This document shows positions 40,270 through 50,524 of a stretch of 64,000 nucleotides of DNA, piece by piece. The position numbers and the translations under genes are program-made. The notes below the pieces were generated by a model, which worked only from the letters and a program-made list of their open reading frames with translations, was not told the origin of the DNA and did not search any database. Position 1 is the stretch's first letter; every line of letters begins with the position of its first letter. The DNA lies in assembly GCA_951799405.1 (NCBI GenBank), contig OX637342.1, forward strand, positions 1,178,001 to 1,242,000. Direction: 5' to 3'. Source of the DNA: Agapetus fuscipes (Eukaryota; Arthropoda; Insecta; Trichoptera; Glossosomatidae).

Positions 40270-40452
40270 TTTTCAGTGCTTGTTTGGCTTATCTACCATT
40301 CAAAGATTACCTTTCAATGAAATTTTCTTGAAAATCACAGTCGACACAAACTGAGCTAAGAAAAAAACATTAGCCCAGTACACATACATACAAACATTGC
40401 TCATGTCAAATAACCTCTGATGGGCATAAGACAAAGAAACACTAAGGGGGCG
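40270..40452. mobile_element. MITE-D, internally deleted
   Basis: AGTGCTTGTTTGGCTTATC left, AAACACTAAGGGGGCG right. The core between GAGCTAAGAAAAAAAC and TTAGCCCAGTAC has lost about 60 bp. Confidence 0.7.
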
Positions 40453-40786
40453 AATTCAGTACTAAAAAAATATATAGTAGCCAGTTATTCTGAACCGCCT
40501 ACTTAAGTTCAAATATGTAGAAAACAAAACGAGCTTTTTATTTTTATTTGTCACTTTCAAGCGACTCCTAATCGAATACTTCCAGTCTGAGTGTAAAGCC
40601 AATAATGAAAAAGGAACTAAAAGTTTGCATCCAAATTTTATGTTTAAATTTTCATCTGAAATTCGCTTTCAGCTAGTTGGTTTTCCTTTCACGTTTTCTC
40701 GAATCGTAAAACAAGAATAAACAAAACATCGATACCATAAAAATATCACTTTTGTTTTCGATTGTTCCTCTTTAACCTCTCTACAG

Positions 40787-41013
40787 CCGCAGACAAAATA
40801 TATTGCGAAAAACTTCGTCAGTCAGTTCTTCAAGTCGATATAATCCGTTATTTTTGTGTGAAAAATACAAACAAATGAGACGATTTGTTGAAAATCTCTC
40901 AGATAAGATATCTGGTCGAAAAATTGTGAATTCTTCGCTTGAAACGAGATATACAGTAAAGCATTTAGAACCATTGCGAACCCTCTCATTCAGAGTCTCA
41001 GCAATGATTTCTC
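40787..41013 (+). CDS. candidate internal exon of an unknown host gene
   Basis: Preceded by a strong acceptor (TCCTCTTTAACCTCTCTACAG) and ended by C|GTATGTAAG, a good donor. In the frame starting at 40788 all 75 codons are open (RRQNILRKTSSV..., KQMRRFVENLSDKISGRK, KHLEPLRTLSFRVSAM). One base (C) is left over at the end, which completes a CAT codon with the first two bases of the exon at 42074. Basic, Ser-rich, no recognised domain. Not made of any repeat family found here. Upstream exons were not located; two bases are needed from the preceding exon. Confidence 0.5.
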
Positions 41014-42073
41014 GTATGTAAGACGCATTTATTTGATGGAAGATTCAACGCACAGATACACTATTGTGGTGGCTAGTGCCACTAAACGACGCTGTATAAA
41101 ATTGATCTAGGTATTATTGCATGTGTGCGTAAGATCGCCATCTTCACTTGTGAAAAAAATACACGCCAATACTACCCCGATCATAAAACGCTACGTATAG
41201 GTATAAAAATATACAGCTTATAAGAAATTGAAAATAAGGTAAGTATACTAATTTGTTGTTTATAGTGGAACTGATGCAGTTAATTTGTTATTTTTCATTC
41301 TCAGCGTAGAAAGGGTTAAATGAAAAAAAAATGTCTGACAAAAAAAACAAGACAAACAAGCATAAAGCGATTTTTATTTTTTTATTGCTACAAGTTTTCA
41401 CCGCTATAAACGACTTGGCGGGTGACAAATTAATGGACGTAAAAGCGGTGTTTGAAGAGGGCTGTGGGAATTCGGTGTAAAAAGTTGATTATTATGTGTG
41501 TTTACAAACGATCCGCCTAAAGCAATAAAAAACAGGTACATATCTGATATTAGTCCGGGTTTTTAGCTGGTAAATCTTAAGGGGTACGGTGCAGTCTGGA
41601 AGTAAGCATGAAGCTGCAGTGTGTGTAAAATATTTTTTAATTCAAAACCCATCAAAAAATGATAATTTTGTGTGACCCCATAAGTGTACCTACTTTTCAA
41701 TTTTGTGTTATGTATCCCCATAAGTGTAATTTTCAGAATTTTTATTTGTTTTTCGAATAAAATAATGACTAAATTTACGAAAACCACTACATTTTTGCCT
41801 GTTAAATATAATATAAGCTATCTAAAACTCTTAAGGATTCCATGAATGTTTAGTATTTCGTTATGTATTTATGTACAAAAAGTGAATTTTTGACGTGGTG
41901 TAAGGAAGGATTGTGCATTTGGTTTTATTTTTCACAACATATTTAAACTATAGCTTATCTTTGCATAATCGTTTTTTTTTGTAAAAAAAAATTACTTTAG
42001 ATGGATAGATGAGCTGGTTCTGCTAAAAACTTATAGAATCTACTTTTTTGCCAAATTAAATTCTTTCTTTCAG
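41014..42073 (+). other. candidate intron
   Basis: GTATGTAAG ... TTCTTTCTTTCAG, 1060 bp, AT-rich, with no family of this window inserted. Confidence 0.45.
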
Positions 42074-42216
42074 ATGAGACCGTACGCCGAGCTAAAAACG
42101 CGTTGTATACTGAATATATTCATTATAAAAAATATATACAAGCTAAAGAAACAAAGGTGAAAGAAGTTACAATAAATTTTAAAAAAGATACAAACCCTAG
42201 AAAATTAAAAACGTAG
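42074..42216 (+). CDS. candidate 3'-terminal exon of the same host gene
   Basis: Begins right after AAATTCTTTCTTTCAG. In the frame required by the upstream exon it gives 46 further codons (ETVRRAKNALYTEYIHYKKY, then KVKEVTINFKKDTNPRK) and stops at TAG 42214-42216. Highly charged, Lys-rich C-terminus. Phase agreement across the intron is the main evidence. An ATTAAA about 90 bp downstream could serve polyadenylation. Function unknown. Confidence 0.5.
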
Positions 42217-42726
42217 TTTTATGAGTTGGAACCGTTTCAATTTTATTAATTGTTTTTTTTATCTGAAACAACTATTTTCTACATAAGGTTGTAAAATTTA
42301 TTTGTGATGGAATTAAAAAATGTGAGATAATGCGTTGATTGTTATTTATGAAGAAATAACGTTGAATTTTTTTTAATTCTCAAGATAGGTAACAAAAAAA
42401 AACATCAAACAAAATGCAAAGAAATCATACAAAAAAAAAGTGAAATTTTATTCACACAAAAATGGGATAACTTTGATATTTCATTTTATTCTTTTTCTCT
42501 AGAGCTTCACATAAATTTCAGTGTATTTTGTTCCACCACACCCCTGGTCACTTTTTCCCACAAAAAAACATCGCATTTCCAGCAAACAGCCACATTATTG
42601 ATTGACAACAACTTTTGCCGCCTCTCTATCGGATTATAAAGTTATGCGAGAGACATTTTTGTATTCACACTCTGATGCGTTTTTACCCCACTCCCCGAAA
42701 AGTTGGGTTCCGAGTTTCGTGCCCCT
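42217..42726. other. possible 3' UTR and unassigned AT-rich sequence
   Basis: Follows the stop codon of the candidate gene. No repeat family until the FB-G element. Confidence 0.3.
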
Positions 42727-42954
42727 CTTCAAATCGGTTCCATGTTAGAACGACACAGTGACAAAAAGGCACATGAGAAAACATATGACAAAACATAACA
42801 ATGACATTACATCACAGAAAAGTACATTACAATGATAAACCATCACATGACAAAACATCACAAAACAGAAAACACCATAAACGGTATGGCTAAATAATAC
42901 ATTATAGGTAAAGCTTATAAAAGAAAATTAACGCTCCCGTTTATCATTAAAAAT

Positions 42955-43040
42955 TAAAATAAACACCTAACTAAGCTGCATATAAACAACAATTTCTTAC
43001 CGCGTTATTCCCAAAGGAGTCGTATATGGCGTGTCGAAGC
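42955..43040 (-). repeat. SINE-C 3' fragment within FB-G
   Basis: CACCTAACTAAGCTGCATAT and TATTCCCAAAGGAGTCG. Confidence 0.6.
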
Positions 43041-43221
43041 AAAATAAATGTTTGGCAAGTGATTTTTTATTGGTCGTAAATAATATGTTCTGTTTTAGGT
43101 ATGTGATATTTTGTCATGTGATGTTTTGTCATTGTGTCATTTTGACATAGTGATGTATTTTTGATGATGTTTCTGTCATATGATGTACTGTCATTGTGAT
43201 GTTCTGTCGAGGAGTTGGTGA

Positions 43222-43270
43222 TTTCTTAACAGCGCCGTTTCGTGATGTTGTCACTCCAAGGACGAAATCT
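43222..43270 (+). repeat. piece of the unidentified repeat of 37856-38085
   Basis: GCCGTTTCGTGATGTTGTCA then CTCCAAGG matches about 37914-37950 in the same orientation. Confidence 0.55.
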
Positions 43271-43355
43271 TGTCATGTGTTGTTCCCTCATGTGTTCTTC
43301 TGTCATATTGTGTCGTTTTTTCACTGTGCCGTTCTACCCTGTCTCCCTTCAAATC

Positions 43356-43708
43356 ATCCATCTCGCTCATACTTGGTATCTCAAACCGCGTGTAAAAGAG
43401 AGACGGTCGCATGTATTTTTGTTTCTTCCTTGGATAGGACGGGCTTGAGTAATGGCTGAAGACTTCCACGTTGATGGGTCGACTGCTTTTATTATTGTTT
43501 TGGCGGGAAGTCTCCCCCCTCTTTTAGTCTACTAGGGACTCTGATAATTACAATGTGTTATTTTCAATAACAAATTATTTTTAGGTTCGTAATATGTCCT
43601 AACTCGAAACATCTGTGAAAATGCATCAAGATGAATAGTTCATTTATTTTTAGAAGCTATATTTCCTTGCCTTACAGGTCGACTATTTGATTAGATATTA
43701 CATTTGCC
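43356..43708. other. unassigned stretch
   Basis: Nothing recognised. Confidence 0.35.
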
Positions 43709-43712
43709 ACTA

Positions 43713-43967
43713 CGCTCCCCTAGTTCTTGTTTATCGTATACGCCAATCTTGTCAAATATGACTTTTTCATGCAGTTGTCTTATGAATCAAATTCTACACA
43801 ATCTGAGCTAAGAAAAACCGTAAAACTCGATAATGTGAGAGTTCTTTTAAATATTTATCAAATAAATTTCTTGTTTTCATTAGACACATTGGTCCAGTAC
43901 ACATGCAAACATTGCTCATGTAAAATTTTCTCAATGGCGTATACGATAAACAAGAACTAAGGCAGCG
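43713..43967. mobile_element. MITE-D, intact 255 bp
   Basis: Inverted termini CGCTCCCCTAGTTCTTGTTT and (reverse complement) CGCTGCCTTAGTTCTTGTTT. ACTA duplicated at 43709-43712 and 43968-43971. Opposite orientation to 45858. Confidence 0.92.
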
Positions 43968-43974
43968 ACTATTA

Positions 43975-44320
43975 AAATGTCCTATATTTGTGCTTTTTAT
44001 TTGTCATTTTGTCCTATGTTACATTGTAACAAAACTAGAAACAATTTTCATATTTTGACAAAATGAACAATTAAAATAGTGAAAATAAATATTTCCGTAT
44101 TTTTTGTATAATCATATGACTGAGACATTATTTAGTAAACACATTTTAGTATCTCCTGTAAAGTAGGCATTTTCGAGATAGGACTTATTGCCAGATCACC
44201 CTCGATATATTCTTTGCAACTTAGATTGTAGATTCCACGAATTCCAGTAGTATTCCACGAATAGTTAAAAAAAACGAGTAATGCCAAATACCGAATGATA
44301 GCGAGTATTGACAGCAACGG
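43975..44320. other. mostly unassigned
   Basis: A Rep-B tail fragment (TCTTTGCAACTTAGATTG) lies at 44211-44235. Nothing else recognised. Confidence 0.4.
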
Positions 44321-44322
44321 GA

Positions 44323-44420
44323 GTCGCAACTAAGCTACACACATAGTGTAACTGTTTGCCTGTGTTATCTCTGAAGGAATCGAATCTTGTGATTCGGGAC
44401 CTATATTTGGCAACTTTATA
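44323..44420 (-). repeat. SINE-C 3' fragment
   Basis: GTCGCAACTAAGCTACACAC and TTATCTCTGAAGGAATCG. Confidence 0.6.
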
Positions 44421-44424
44421 AATA

Positions 44425-44470
44425 AATAACCATGATGATCGCCAATCTTCGATAAAAGTAGCAATGAAAT
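44425..44470 (+). pseudogene. LINE 3'-end fragment
   Basis: GATGATCGCCAATCTTCGAT followed by AAAAGTA matches the IIANLR end of the LINE fragment at 32795-33040. Confidence 0.45.
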
Positions 44471-44479
44471 GAGAAGAGC

Positions 44480-44900
44480 AATATAATATTTTAGAAAATA
44501 ATTCTCGGTTACTTCACCCTGTCAATGAAGCAGAAAAAATATTGGAAGTAATTGGAGTTTTTCTTTCCTAAAACAACACTGGCGTGAATTCATCTGGAAT
44601 GGATCCCATTCTTATAATATTATTAGACATTGGAAAGATCTAGAATATTCTCCGTGGGAATCTCTGCCAAATGATTATTTTAACAGGCGCCTAAGCAAAA
44701 CAAACTCTATGAAGGGTGAACATTAGTGCTGCTATTCAAAATCAACTCCACCGAGCTGTTCCTTAAAATAAATCCAAGGAAAATCAACATAATCATGGGT
44801 TAAATTGAATATAATGTCGACTCTGAATCAGATACAGTATTATCGCAATCAATTGATGACGTAATGGAAGCGAAAAATTCTTTTATTCTAAGGAAAAATA
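44480..44900 (+). pseudogene. possible reverse-transcriptase remnant
   Basis: VNEAEKILEVIG then NNTGVNSSGMDPILI, resembling the LK.NNT.G.DGI.P.IL start of a LINE RT domain, then LKINPRKINIIMG in another frame. Stops and frame changes throughout. Weak. Confidence 0.3.
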
Positions 44901-45031
44901 TTTATCTACACTTTTCGAAATTCCGAAAAAAAAATTGAGAAAATAAAACTCGTTGATTTTTTTCTCGGAATTTAATTCAACAATGATTTAATATTTGAAA
45001 GTATTTATTTTCAGCCACTTTTAATTTTTGA

Positions 45032-45240
45032 CTTGTAGGTTGGTATGAAGCTGACCCCCCGTACCGTAAAAAAAATGGTTCACGTCGCCAATGTCACCCC
45101 TGTTTCAGGGAAGGTCGGGAAGAGTTGCAGGGCTTATTTTCATATCAGATTGGGTTTATATATTGTAAGTTCTCATACGGCATGTCGAAGCGTGAATTTA
45201 TACGTGTCTGCTCGTGAGAATGCATTTAATACTCAATAAT
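45032..45240 (+). repeat. Rep-B
   Basis: GACTTGTAGGTTGGTATGAA to GTGAGAATGCATTTAATACT. Its tail side adjoins another Rep-B in opposite orientation. Confidence 0.75.
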
Positions 45241-45251
45241 TTAATATGAAA

Positions 45252-45418
45252 ATATCAAATTTATAATCTAAGTTGCAAAGATATATTACATTTGAGATAT
45301 GACAAGCAGACACGTATTAAACATGCCGCATGTGGATTTACGATATAATACCCAATCTCAAATGAACATAAGCTCTGCAACTCTTGCCAACCTTCCCTGA
45401 AACAGGGGTGACATTATT
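45252..45418 (-). repeat. Rep-B, tail to tail with the previous copy
   Basis: TTTATAATCTAAGTTGCAAA (tail) to CCCTGAAACAGGGGTGACAT. Start lost. Confidence 0.75.
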
Positions 45419-45419
45419 G

Positions 45420-45853
45420 TATCAGTGATAGCATAATTATGTTTTTTTTTTTTTAATTTATTGTTTTTACTGTCTAAAATTGGCTCTTAGTGTGGGAGCC
45501 TCAAAACATTAAAGAAACAAAATAAAATTAAGTACATTGTTTTTTAATGGTTAAAAAAAATAGGTATACTGGAGTTTTGAAAAATTAAAATTGTTTGAAT
45601 CATATTGTTTCCGAAAATTATTTCTTATTCTAACTCACATTATGAAATATATTTTTTACAAACTCCTTAAATTTCATAGCATTAAAACAGTACCTACCTA
45701 TGTTTATTTTTGTTTTTGACAAAAAATTATAAACACAATGAAAATACTATGACGGTGAAGATTTCAGAAGAGGACAAGCGATTAAGTAAATCTGCCAACG
45801 AGAATAATAAATCCAGAAGCTTCTAAATTACCAAGAAAAATGGATTACGCACC
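45420..45853. other. unassigned AT-rich stretch
   Basis: Nothing recognised. Confidence 0.35.
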
Positions 45854-45857
45854 AGTT

Positions 45858-46112
45858 CGCTGCCTTAGTTCTTGTTTACCGTATACGCCATTGAGAACAA
45901 TTTACATGAGCAATGTTTGCATGTATACTGGACCAATGTGTCTTATAAAAACAAGAAATTTATTTAAAAAATATTTAAAAGAACTCTCACATTATCGAGT
46001 TTTACGGTTTTTCTTAGCTCACATTGTGTAGAATTTGATTCATAAGACAACTACATGAAAAAGTCATATTTGATAAGATTGGCGTATACGGTAAACAAGA
46101 ACTGGGGGAGCG
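45858..46112. mobile_element. MITE-D, intact 255 bp (reference copy)
   Basis: Inverted termini, with CTTAGTTCTTGTTTACCGTA and TACGGTAAACAAGAACTGGG near the ends. AGTT duplicated at 45854-45857 and 46113-46116. No coding capacity, so moved in trans by an unknown transposase. Confidence 0.93.
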
Positions 46113-46116
46113 AGTT

Positions 46117-46645
46117 ATTCAAGTATAAAACTAGGTTCTTACTCAATCAAAGCGTCAACCAAAAACCTCATATAAACTAAAACAGCGCCTTTTGAAGCTT
46201 CCATACATTTTTTTAAAAAACAATTGAAATGAAACGAGATTTTTTTTACTACAGACATATTACTCAAGGTAGGTATAAGCTTATTGAGTATGGGAGTAAT
46301 TAAGTAAAAATACATACAAATGGGAAAGCACCTCTGCAAGTTTTTAAACAAAATTTAAAATAATCGATTACTTTATTGAGTCGTGAAAGTTTTATACTCG
46401 CGGTACAGAAATAAAGCGTTCATCGCTCCTGAATTATGCAAAAATGCTATTTTTATATATCTTTCGTTGTTTTCATGAGAATCTTTGAGTATCATAGAGG
46501 ACATACTGAGTGAAAAAGAGGTGAGCATGTATGAAAAAAAATGAATGTAAGGAAAAGAACAAAGTTTACAAGGATAGAGAATGTTCAACCATTATGATGT
46601 TAGATTCAGTAACAACGAATTACTTATTTTTAGAGTCATGAGCAT
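46117..46645. other. unassigned stretch
   Basis: Two minus-strand frames of about 70 codons, unrecognised. Confidence 0.3.
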
Positions 46646-46647
46646 TC

Positions 46648-46858
46648 CTTGACTTATAAGTTGGTTTAAGGCTGATCATCTATACTGTAAAAATTTGCTC
46701 ACTTTGCCAATGTCACCCCTGTTTCAGGGAAAGTTGTCTAAAGTTGCAGGGTTTATGTTTATTTGAGGTTTAGTTTGAATTTGTAAGACGTACACACGCA
46801 GCTTAAATGTAAGCCCAAACTTGCACGTGTCTGTTTGTGGGCGTGCACGTGGGCACGA
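46648..46858 (+). repeat. Rep-B
   Basis: CCTTGACTTATAAGTTGG to CTGTTTGTGGGCGTGCACG. Tail replaced by a LINE fragment. Confidence 0.75.
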
Positions 46859-46859
46859 C

Positions 46860-47045
46860 ATCAGCACGGTTTTTCGGTTAATGAAATAAATCGTGTCCTC
46901 GCCCTCGGTCAACAACCTATATCCTTCTAACAGGGTGAGACTGTCAATTAGGCCGTTGATGACCTTTTGACAGAGTACCATAAGGGACCTGTTGTGCCTA
47001 GTTTCCAGGCTCTTAAAGCCAGTCTCCCGAAGTAGTTCCTCATTA
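46860..47045 (-). pseudogene. CR1/Jockey-group LINE C-terminal fragment
   Basis: Minus-strand: TGFKSLETRHNRSLMVL then CQKVINGLIDSLTLLEGYRL. This is the L..LE.RR......YK.VNGL.DSP.LL region seen in the LINE at 9541 (LYKIVNSLVDSPELL). Confidence 0.6.
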
Positions 47046-47054
47046 TGAATAAAT

Positions 47055-47510
47055 AATGGATAATTTTCAGGAAATGAAGCATTTGAGAAGCATGACAGGA
47101 AAAACTCTGAGGGATAGAGTTAGGAATGAATGGGTAAAAAAATAATGTAATTTGAAAGAGGATGGGAAAGTTACAGTACAAAAGAATGTGATGAGATGGT
47201 TTGGGCATGTGGAAAGAATGAATGATGATAGACTGACAAAATATGTATACAAAGAAAGTGTGAAAGGAAAAAGAGGGAAAGGACGACCGAGAAAAATATG
47301 GAGTGATCAGATTGTGAAAGAATGGGATGTACAAAGTGAGCGTAAAAGAAGAAAATGCATGAAAAAGGTGATGGATATGAATGAATTGAAAGAGGTATGT
47401 AAGGATAGGAAAAAATGGAGGCAGCTCTGCAAAGGCTCTGGCCACCCCTAGCGGAATGGCGACAGAGGTACAGTTACAGTTTACAGTTACAGCTACAACC
47501 TCATGAAGAG
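47055..47510 (+). pseudogene. RTE-like LINE ORF2 C-terminus and 3' end
   Basis: After a broken start (EMKHLRSMTGKTLRDRVRNE, stop) the frame gives NVMRWFGHVERMNDDRLTKY, KGKRGKGRPRKIWSDQI and MDMNELKEVCKDRKKWRQLC, the standard C-terminus of insect RTE-type LINEs. The coding part ends at the TAG at about 47449-47451. 3' UTR CACCCCTAGCGGAATGGCGA ends in an (ACAGTT)n tail. The RT core is absent. Confidence 0.75.
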
Positions 47511-47652
47511 ATGCATGCCCTACTCACGACCACTTCATTCGGTATCATATAAAGTATTTTGTAGAGTGTAGTATTTCTTGGATATGTTATTTGTCGACTT
47601 CATGATTTTGATTTCAGAATACAAACAGATTTGGACTCACTATGTTACTCCT

Positions 47653-47912
47653 TGACTGATAGGTTGGTATGCGGCTGACCACCCATACTGTACAAAATGG
47701 TTCACTTTGCCAATGTCACCCCTGCTTCAGGGAAGGTCGGCAAGAGTTGCAGGGCTTATGTTCATTTGAGATTGGGTTTTTTATATTGTAGGTCCACATG
47801 CAGCATGTGTAAGCGCGAAATTATGCATGTCTGCTTGTGGGAATGCATTTAATTTGAATCTCAAATGATACGTCATATCTTTGCAGCTTTGATTTAGATT
47901 AGATTTAGATGT
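47653..47912 (+). repeat. Rep-B, full length
   Basis: CCTTGACTGATAGGTTGG to GCAGCTTTGATTTAGATTAG. Confidence 0.82.
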
Positions 47913-47914
47913 GT

Positions 47915-48185
47915 ATTCTGTGTCACTGTATATCATTTTCAAGGCACTTTGAAGAAAACATTTGGCATTTCTCGAGTAACCTTTATATGCCCAACGCTAA
48001 GTGATATTTACAGGAGAGATATTTTGGGAACATAATAATCGCATCACAACATTTCTTCAGCAAATTTTATTAAATTAATGAAAATAATATGATAAAAAGC
48101 TATTTTTTGTTAGAAATAATTGAATTCTTTTTAGGTTTTTTTTATTAGAGAATTTTTCATTACCTATTAAATGGAGGATCATACT
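47915..48185. other. unassigned
   Basis: Nothing recognised. Confidence 0.35.
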
Positions 48186-48362
48186 GGTCCGTAGTCCGGT
48201 GGTTAACGCCTCAGACTCGTAAATAGAAGGTCGCGGGCTTGAATCCTGGTGGAGCACTAAAAGTTTACCATTGATATTTTCAAATGTGCTGTTGTTGTTT
48301 AAAAATGCATATACCTTTACCAAAGACCGGTCACCAAAGGTCTATCCAGCCTTACAGCAACT
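48186..48362 (+). repeat. SINE-A 5' part, target of the R1-like LINE
   Basis: Excellent head: GGTCCGTAGTCCGGTGGTTA (A box) and GCGGGCTTGAATCCTGGTGG (B box). It is cut after CAGCCTTACAGCAACT. Confidence 0.82.
48349..48362. repeat. 14-bp target duplication, left
   Basis: GCCTTACAGCAACT, repeated at 49377-49390 after the poly(A). Confidence 0.85.
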
Positions 48363-49376
48363 GGAGGCTCATGCCGAACGTGGGTGGACCGAAATCATGC
48401 AGGAGGAAACTATTGCATGAGGTGGTCCACTCCACACTTCTGTATGGGGCACCCATCTGGGCGCAGGCGCTTGAGACAGAGCTGTACAGGAAGAAGATGG
48501 CTGCCGTCCAGAGAAGAAGCGCGCTGAGAGTGATCTCCGGCTACCGCACCATGTCCGAGGAAGCGGCATTGGTGCTGGCTTCTTCTCCACCCATAGATCT
48601 GCTGGCGCTTGAGCGCAAAGCAGTCTATGAATCAGGTAAGGGACCGCACCATAGGAAACTGACGCTGTCAAAGTGGCAGGATCGCTGGAACTCGGCATCT
48701 AAAGGACGCTGGACGAACAAGCTTGTCAGCCAACTCGAGCCTTGGTACTCGAGGAAGCATGGCTGCCTGAACTACCGGCTCACGCACGATGCTGAGTGGA
48801 CACGGTTGTTTCGGTTTTTTCCTGCACCGTATAGGAAAAGAAGCAACTGCAGCATGCTGGCACTGCGACTCAGAAAATGATGACGCGGAGCACACGCTAC
48901 TGTCGTGTTCTGCCTGGGCGGACCACAGGGGTCATTAATGGCAACCATTGTGGTCGATCGCCTAGACCTGGACATTGTAGTACCGTCAATGCTCCAATCA
49001 GAAGAGAACTGGCGGGCCTGGGATACCTTTGCCTCTCACGTGATCGGAAAGAAGGAGGATGCCGAGCGCGTAAGGCGAAGGATGAACACGACCCGCCAAA
49101 ATGTAGTCTCTGTTGATAGTAGTGTTAATGTAGATAGTAGTCTCAACACAATGTAGATAGTGTAGATTTGCCAATTGACGCAACTGAAATGTGAAGACAT
49201 GCTGTGCATGTAAAGACACACCACACCCCGAAGTCATGCTTGACGGCAGTTCCAGGGTGTGGCAAGATGCAGAGGGGGGTTTTTAGTGAGTAAAAATCTC
49301 ACATATCCTGCCGGCGGAAACAATGGCAGGAATCTTTTGAAGATTTTCCCCTCTCAATGAAAAAAAAAAAAAAAAA
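48363..49376 (+). mobile_element. 5'-truncated R1-like LINE
   Basis: GC-richer than its surroundings. Coding tail, about 220-bp 3' UTR and poly(A) at 49360-49376, between exact 14-bp duplications. Truncated far into ORF2. Confidence 0.85.
48365..49156 (+). pseudogene. R1-like ORF2 C-terminus, two frameshifts
   Basis: RLMPNVGGPKSCRRKLLHEV, STLLYGAPIWAQALETEL and AAVQRRSALRVISGYRTMSE are the region just after the RT domain in R1/LOA-type LINEs. A frameshift near 48850 puts the CCHC finger (CWHC, then AEHTLLSC) in another frame. A second shift near 48930 restores the first frame (VVDRLDLDIVVPSML, EDAERVRRRMN). It ends at 49154-49156. No function expected. Confidence 0.8.
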
Positions 49377-49387
49377 GCCTTACAGCA

Positions 49388-49660
49388 ACTAATCAATAGC
49401 TCAGATGTTAGAGTGCTTGCATTGCATGCCTTCTATGATTTCCCGTTTTAGTGTTCATTAAAAAGAAAAAAAAATACTCGCAAAGTCTACTCAGCCTTCA
49501 CAGGAAATGAGAACCAACCCCTCGAAAGCTGGGAAACCCAATTAAAACTGAATTGGTTGGCGTAAGGCTGACTCTGTTTGCTGTAAAAATAAATAGGTTC
49601 ACTCGCTAATCGAGGAGAACGCTTACAAAAATACATTTTATGAGTAACTTCGTTGCGTTT
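49388..49660 (+). repeat. SINE-C
   Basis: ATCAATAGCTCAGATGTTAG head; B box lost; CAAAGTCTACTCAGCCTTCA and TTGGTTGGCGTAAGGC. Begins at the right target duplication of the R1-like LINE, where SINE-A sequence would be expected to resume. Confidence 0.75.
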
Positions 49661-49661
49661 T

Positions 49662-50175
49662 TCAAACCGGGCGTTTTTGAAGCTTGTAAAGCACAATAGC
49701 TTGCAGAGGCAGGATGGCTATTCCTGAACAATAGCTTAGCAAAATGTATCTCCCTCTTCATGTTACAATTTCACACAATATAATTTTAAAGGTAGTTCAC
49801 ACACAACAACTTTCAACTTTACAAATCCGCTTCCATCATTTTAGCACCGTAACATAAGCGTTCACTAAATTATTTAACACAGTAGGTGTATTCACACCAG
49901 GCAGTCACATTCCTTGGATTGTTGTTTTTTGTATGCACCCAGCACTACCACACGCGTTCAGATGGAGATAGCAATCGCACAGTGTGAGGCTGCCATTGAA
50001 ATCGAGGACTCATAACAGTGAAGATGTGGAAAAAACCTTCTTAGGGTAAAGCAATACACGTCTCTTCGTTTTAAACATACTTATTAAGTTTTTTTAGTGA
50101 TTGTAAGTGTTCAATGGGTAGCATTCTTGCGTTTAAATACCAGAGGGATAGGGTTCCTTCTCCACCACCACCAGT
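49662..50175. other. unassigned stretch
   Basis: A weak SINE-C head-like motif at 50110-50150. Nothing else recognised. Confidence 0.35.
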
Positions 50176-50177
50176 AC

Positions 50178-50404
50178 CACCCATACTGTAAAAAATGGTT
50201 CACTTTGCCAATGTCATCCCTGTTTCAGGGAAGGTCGGCAAGAGTTGCAGGGCTTATGTTCATTTGAGATTGGGTTTTTTATATTGTAGGTCCACATGCG
50301 GCATGTGTGAGCGCAAAATTATGCGTGTCCGCTTGTGGGAATGCATTTAACATAAATCTCAAATGATATATATCTTTGCAGCTTAGATTTAGATGTAGAT
50401 TTAG
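50178..50404 (+). repeat. Rep-B
   Basis: ACCCATACTGTAAAAAATGG to GCAGCTTAGATTTAGATGTA. Confidence 0.8.
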
Positions 50405-50515
50405 ATGTGCGGGAGGCTCCCCAATTCTTGAAAATGTTGGGAGGCTATGTCACCCTGGAAGCGTGCCGCAGAGGTGTTGCTTGAGTGCTTGCTTCTGTCG
50501 TGAGGCGTCAAAACA
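50405..50515 (-). pseudogene. LINE 3' end, same family as 308-660
   Basis: Minus strand: TPHDRSKHSSNTSAARFQGD parallels APHDRSKNSSNTSATPFQGD of the first copy, then ELGSLPH. Confidence 0.65.
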
Positions 50516-50524
50516 AAAATTGTG

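Larger units (their letters stand above)
42736..43346. mobile_element. FB-G foldback-like element, copy 2, with insertions
   Basis: Left end GGTTCCATGTTAGAACGACA, right end CTGTGCCGTTCTACCCTGTC, flanked by CTTCAAATC at 42727-42735 and 43347-43355. GACAAAACAT-type units on the left, TGTCATGTGATGTTTTG-type on the right. A SINE-C fragment and a piece of the unidentified repeat of 37856 have landed inside. Confidence 0.7.

Noticed and set aside
46139..47445. Long minus-strand frames, including 165 codons at 46948-47445
   Set aside because: Mostly the antisense of the RTE-like fragment at 47055-47510. Only the 46860-47045 part carries a LINE motif, in a different frame.
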